Positions 5,690 through 8,069 of a DNA stretch of 8,069 nt are shown one piece after another; positions within the stretch are counted from its first letter, which is position 1; each line of letters opens with the position of its first letter. The stretch comes from a bacterium. Lineage in GTDB: Bacteria > Auribacterota > UBA3054. The stretch is from contig JAFSWV010000024.1 in NCBI GenBank assembly GCA_017444325.1, forward strand, positions 1 through 8,069, written 5' to 3'. The notes beneath the pieces are model-generated. The model worked only from the letters and a program-made list of their open reading frames with translations. It did not search any database and was not told where the DNA came from. Position numbers and translations under genes: made by a program.

Positions 5690-6670
5690 TTACTCTTCCG
5701 TCTCGGCGTTGGCGATCCTAATGAGCTTGTCTTCCAGACGCTGAAGCTCAGATTCGATCTTTTCCTTTTTATCGTAAGCGTCATTTAAGGAATTTTTGAA
5801 AGGATCCCAGCTCTTATGAAATACTCTGAAGGCTGTCGCGATATCCGCCAACTGTTTGCTGATCTCTTTGAGATTTTCGCTGCGTTTCTGTTCCCGCCAG
5901 AATAAGCCTATGGTCGCCAAAATCGGCTGCAAAGTCCCCGGGCTGGACAGAATGACATTGACGCTCCTGGCGTAATCGGCCAATTCTTCTATTTCGACGT
6001 TGACATAATAGAAAATGCCGTCGTTCGGAATGAACATCACGGCATACGGGCAGGTTTCCCCTTCAATTATGTATTTGTTCTTGATGGTCGTGATATGCGA
6101 CTTGACCGCGGCCCTGAATTTGACGTTCAAGGCGTTCTTCTGTTCATCCGTCAGGCCTTCTTTGAAAAGATCCTGATATTCTGAGAACGGAAATTTCGAG
6201 TCGATGCACAGAAGTTTTTCCGGTTCCGGCAGAAAAATCACGGCGTCCGGCCTGACGTTGCCAATGGAATACTGTTCCGAATACAGACCTTCCGTATTAC
6301 CGAAAGCGTTTTGCAATAGTAATTTAAGCTGCATTTCGCCGAAACGGCCGCGCGTCTGGTTGCCTTCTAATACCTTTTTAAGGGATATGACCTGGGTGTT
6401 CAGCTGGCTTAAGTTATTCTGCGCCTCATCGATATGGCCTAATCTTTCCGCCAGGGACTGCTGGAGATTGCCGATCTTTTCCGTGATCTTCTCGTTTATT
6501 TCGGTGTTGCTTTTCCCCTGCTGCTCGCTGAAATCAGACGTTGCCTTGTTAAGGCTCTCGTCCAAGCGCATTTGGAAGTCTTTCTCCCACCTTTTGCCAA
6601 GGATAATGAGAAAGACTACCAGGGCCGCCACGATAAGTATGACAGCTATCAGTAAGTAAACAAGGTTCAT
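5690..6670 (-). CDS. rmuC: DNA recombination protein RmuC homologue
   Basis: RmuC-family proteins limit genome rearrangements, notably inversions at inverted repeats, and are predicted PD-(D/E)XK-fold nucleases anchored in the membrane. This 326-residue protein has one N-terminal membrane helix (about 3-25), a charged Gln/Glu/Lys-rich coiled-coil stretch (about 30-105) and the RmuC core. Core motifs are RGRFGEMQL (107-115), RPDAVI (140-145) and IDSKFP (156-161), with likely active-site residues Glu112, Asp142, Asp157 and Lys159. It is shorter than the E. coli protein (about 475 residues), mainly through a reduced coiled coil and C-terminal tail. The start is one base after the fhs stop (TGA-T-ATG), with no clear ribosome binding site, so translation is probably coupled to fhs. 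Base composition appears more AT-rich than in fhs. Confidence 0.93.
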   Translation of the reverse strand: MNLVYLLIAVILIVAALVVFLIILGKRWEKDFQMRLDESLNKATSDFSEQQGKSNTEINEKITEKIGNLQQSLAERLGHIDEAQNNLSQLNTQVISLKKVLEGNQTRGRFGEMQLKLLLQNAFGNTEGLYSEQYSIGNVRPDAVIFLPEPEKLLCIDSKFPFSEYQDLFKEGLTDEQKNALNVKFRAAVKSHITTIKNKYIIEGETCPYAVMFIPNDGIFYYVNVEIEELADYARSVNVILSSPGTLQPILATIGLFWREQKRSENLKEISKQLADIATAFRVFHKSWDPFKNSLNDAYDKKEKIESELQRLEDKLIRIANAETEE

Positions 6671-6671
6671 A

Positions 6672-8069
6672 TCAGAAGAGGCCGGTTATGACGCTTTCGC
6701 GCTTTTCGGGGTCGTAGTAGCAGTCGATGTTCATGGCGGCCGGAACTTTCGGGAGTCCGGGCATGGTCATGATGTCCCCTGTCAGGGCGACGATGAAGCC
6801 GGCGCCGGCGGAGATCTTGAGTTCCCTGACGTTCAGCTTGAAGTTCGTGGGCCTTCCCAGCTTGTTCGGGTCGTCGGACAGAGAATACTGAGTCTTGGCC
6901 ACGCAGACCGGCAGATGGTCGAGCTGCATATCCTTTATTTCTTTCAGCATCTTCCTGGCTTTGGCGTCGAAGTTGACGCCGTCGGCGCGGTAGATCTCCT
7001 TGGCGATCTTCTCGAGTTTTTCCTCGATGGAAAGGTCGAGTTCATAGAGGCAGTGGAAATTGGAGCAGTTCTTGTCGAGCTCGCCGAGCACTTTCTGCGC
7101 CAGGTCGATTCCGCCTTCGCCGCCTTTGGCGAAGATCTCGGTAAGCGAGACCGGGATCTGGAGCCTGTCGCAGCAGGCTTTCAGTTCGGCGATCTCGGCG
7201 TCCGTGTCGGATTCGAAGCGGTTGATGGCGGCCACCACGGGCAGCCCGAATTTCTTCAGGTTCTCGACGTGCGTCTCGAGGTTGACTAAGCCTTTCTTCA
7301 GGGCTTCGACGTTTTCAGCTTTCAGTTCCGTTTTGGGAACGCCGCCGTTGTATTTCAGGGCCCTGATGGTCGCGACCAGGACCACGCACTCCGGTTTGAG
7401 GCCGGCGTAGCGGCACTTGATGTCGAAGAATTTCTCTGCGCCGAGGTCAGATCCGAAGCCTGCTTCCGTAACGCAGTAGTCCCCTAGTTTCAAAGCCAGT
7501 CTTGTCGCTCTCACGCTGTTACAGCCGTGCGCGATGTTGGCGAAAGGTCCGCCGTGAATGAGAGCTGGCGTGCCTTCCAGCGTCTGGACCATGTTGGGGT
7601 TGATGGCGTCTTTCAACATGGCGGTCAGGGCGCCGCCGCAGCCCAGTTCCCTGACATCCACCGGCTGGCCGGAATAAGTGTAGGCCACGATGATGTTGTT
7701 CAGTCTTTCCTTGAGATCGTCTAGGTCTTTGGCCAGGCAGAAAATAGCCATGACTTCAGAAGCGACGGTGATCTGGAAGCCGTCTTCACGGGGCGTGCCG
7801 TTCGGTTTGCCGCCCAAGCCGATCACGATCTGACGAAGGTTGCGGTCGTTCATGTCGAGGCAGCGCTTGAAAAGGATCCTCCTGGGATCGATGCCGAGCT
7901 GGTTCCCCTGCTGGATATGGTTGTCAATAAGAGCGCAGAGCAGGTTGTTGGCCGCGGTGATGGCGTGGATGTCGCCGGTGAAGTGAAGGTTGATGTCCTC
8001 CATGGGAACAACCTGAGCGTATCCGCCGCCTGCAGCACCGCCCTTGATACCGAATACAGGTCCGAGGGA
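6672..8069 (-). CDS. fhs: Formate-tetrahydrofolate ligase (5' end outside window)
   Basis: Fhs makes 10-formyltetrahydrofolate from formate, tetrahydrofolate and ATP in the cytosol; it is a key step of the methyl branch of the Wood-Ljungdahl pathway and also supplies purine synthesis. The visible 465 residues are open at the right edge, and about 90 N-terminal residues with the ATP-binding P-loop are missing. Both family signatures are present: GIKGGAAGGGY (visible residues 7-17) and VATIRALKYNGG. Further conserved blocks are HFTGDIHAI, EAGFGSDLGAEKF and TMPGLPKVPAA. The ATG at 8003 is internal, because the signature glycine motif lies in frame upstream of it. The C-terminus has a slightly longer loop (YYDPEKRESV) before the final TGLF. 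It shares an operon with rmuC. Presence of fhs alone does not prove acetogenesis. Confidence 0.97.
   Translation of the reverse strand, partial: SLGPVFGIKGGAAGGGYAQVVPMEDINLHFTGDIHAITAANNLLCALIDNHIQQGNQLGIDPRRILFKRCLDMNDRNLRQIVIGLGGKPNGTPREDGFQITVASEVMAIFCLAKDLDDLKERLNNIIVAYTYSGQPVDVRELGCGGALTAMLKDAINPNMVQTLEGTPALIHGGPFANIAHGCNSVRATRLALKLGDYCVTEAGFGSDLGAEKFFDIKCRYAGLKPECVVLVATIRALKYNGGVPKTELKAENVEALKKGLVNLETHVENLKKFGLPVVAAINRFESDTDAEIAELKACCDRLQIPVSLTEIFAKGGEGGIDLAQKVLGELDKNCSNFHCLYELDLSIEEKLEKIAKEIYRADGVNFDAKARKMLKEIKDMQLDHLPVCVAKTQYSLSDDPNKLGRPTNFKLNVRELKISAGAGFIVALTGDIMTMPGLPKVPAAMNIDCYYDPEKRESVITGLF

Noticed and set aside
6204..6659. Plus-strand open frame (151 codons) opposite rmuC
   Set aside because: RmuC motifs on the minus strand are unambiguous; the opposite product is Ser/Arg-rich and featureless.
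6672..8003. fhs starting at the ATG at 8003
   Set aside because: The frame continues to the right edge and encodes the conserved GIKGGAAGGGY signature upstream, so this Met is internal.

Overview
The window looks like a chromosomal segment of an anaerobic, moderately GC-rich bacterium. The evidence is a NuoE/HydC-type hydrogenase subunit, a sensory-type [FeFe]-hydrogenase homologue and formate-tetrahydrofolate ligase. The gene set is most familiar from fermentative or acetogenic Bacillota, but other anaerobic gut lineages with similar clusters cannot be excluded. There is no insertion sequence, phage gene or CRISPR array, and almost every base belongs to a tightly packed gene.

Left part (1-3208, minus strand): one operon, read right to left. 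It encodes a NuoE-like [2Fe-2S] protein, a DRTGG-domain protein, an RsbW-like ATP-binding protein, a [FeFe]-hydrogenase-like protein with a modified active-site pocket, a second DRTGG protein, and a PHP-domain protein cut by the left edge. Gaps are 1-14 bases and two junctions are ATGA overlaps. The hydrogenase homologue keeps all four H-cluster cysteines but has alanine in place of the proton-shuttling cysteine, as in group C sensory (HydS) enzymes. I infer a redox or H2-sensing module attached to an electron-bifurcating hydrogenase, whose NuoF-like and catalytic subunits may lie beyond the left edge.

Centre (3209-3448): a divergent intergenic region with candidate promoters for both directions, a terminator-like hairpin and a short dyad, followed by tRNA-His(GUG) on the plus strand. 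A strong-looking promoter (TTGACT, 17 bp, TAGAAT) serves the tRNA. Only 19 bases separate the tRNA from the next coding start, so the two protein genes behind it are probably co-transcribed with it.

Right-centre (3449-5577, plus strand): an RmlD-like NAD(P)-dependent sugar-nucleotide reductase or epimerase, overlapping by ATGA with folC (folylpolyglutamate/dihydrofolate synthase). A perfect 9-bp bidirectional terminator (5654-5684) separates folC from the convergent genes to its right.

Right part (5690-8069, minus strand): fhs (formate-tetrahydrofolate ligase, N-terminus outside the window) is followed after one base by rmuC (membrane-anchored PD-(D/E)XK-type protein). FolC and Fhs both act in folate/one-carbon metabolism, from opposite sides of the terminator.

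The most interesting element is the hydrogenase-sensor cassette. Its component families are known, but how the DRTGG, HATPase and PHP proteins work with the modified hydrogenase is, to my knowledge, not settled.
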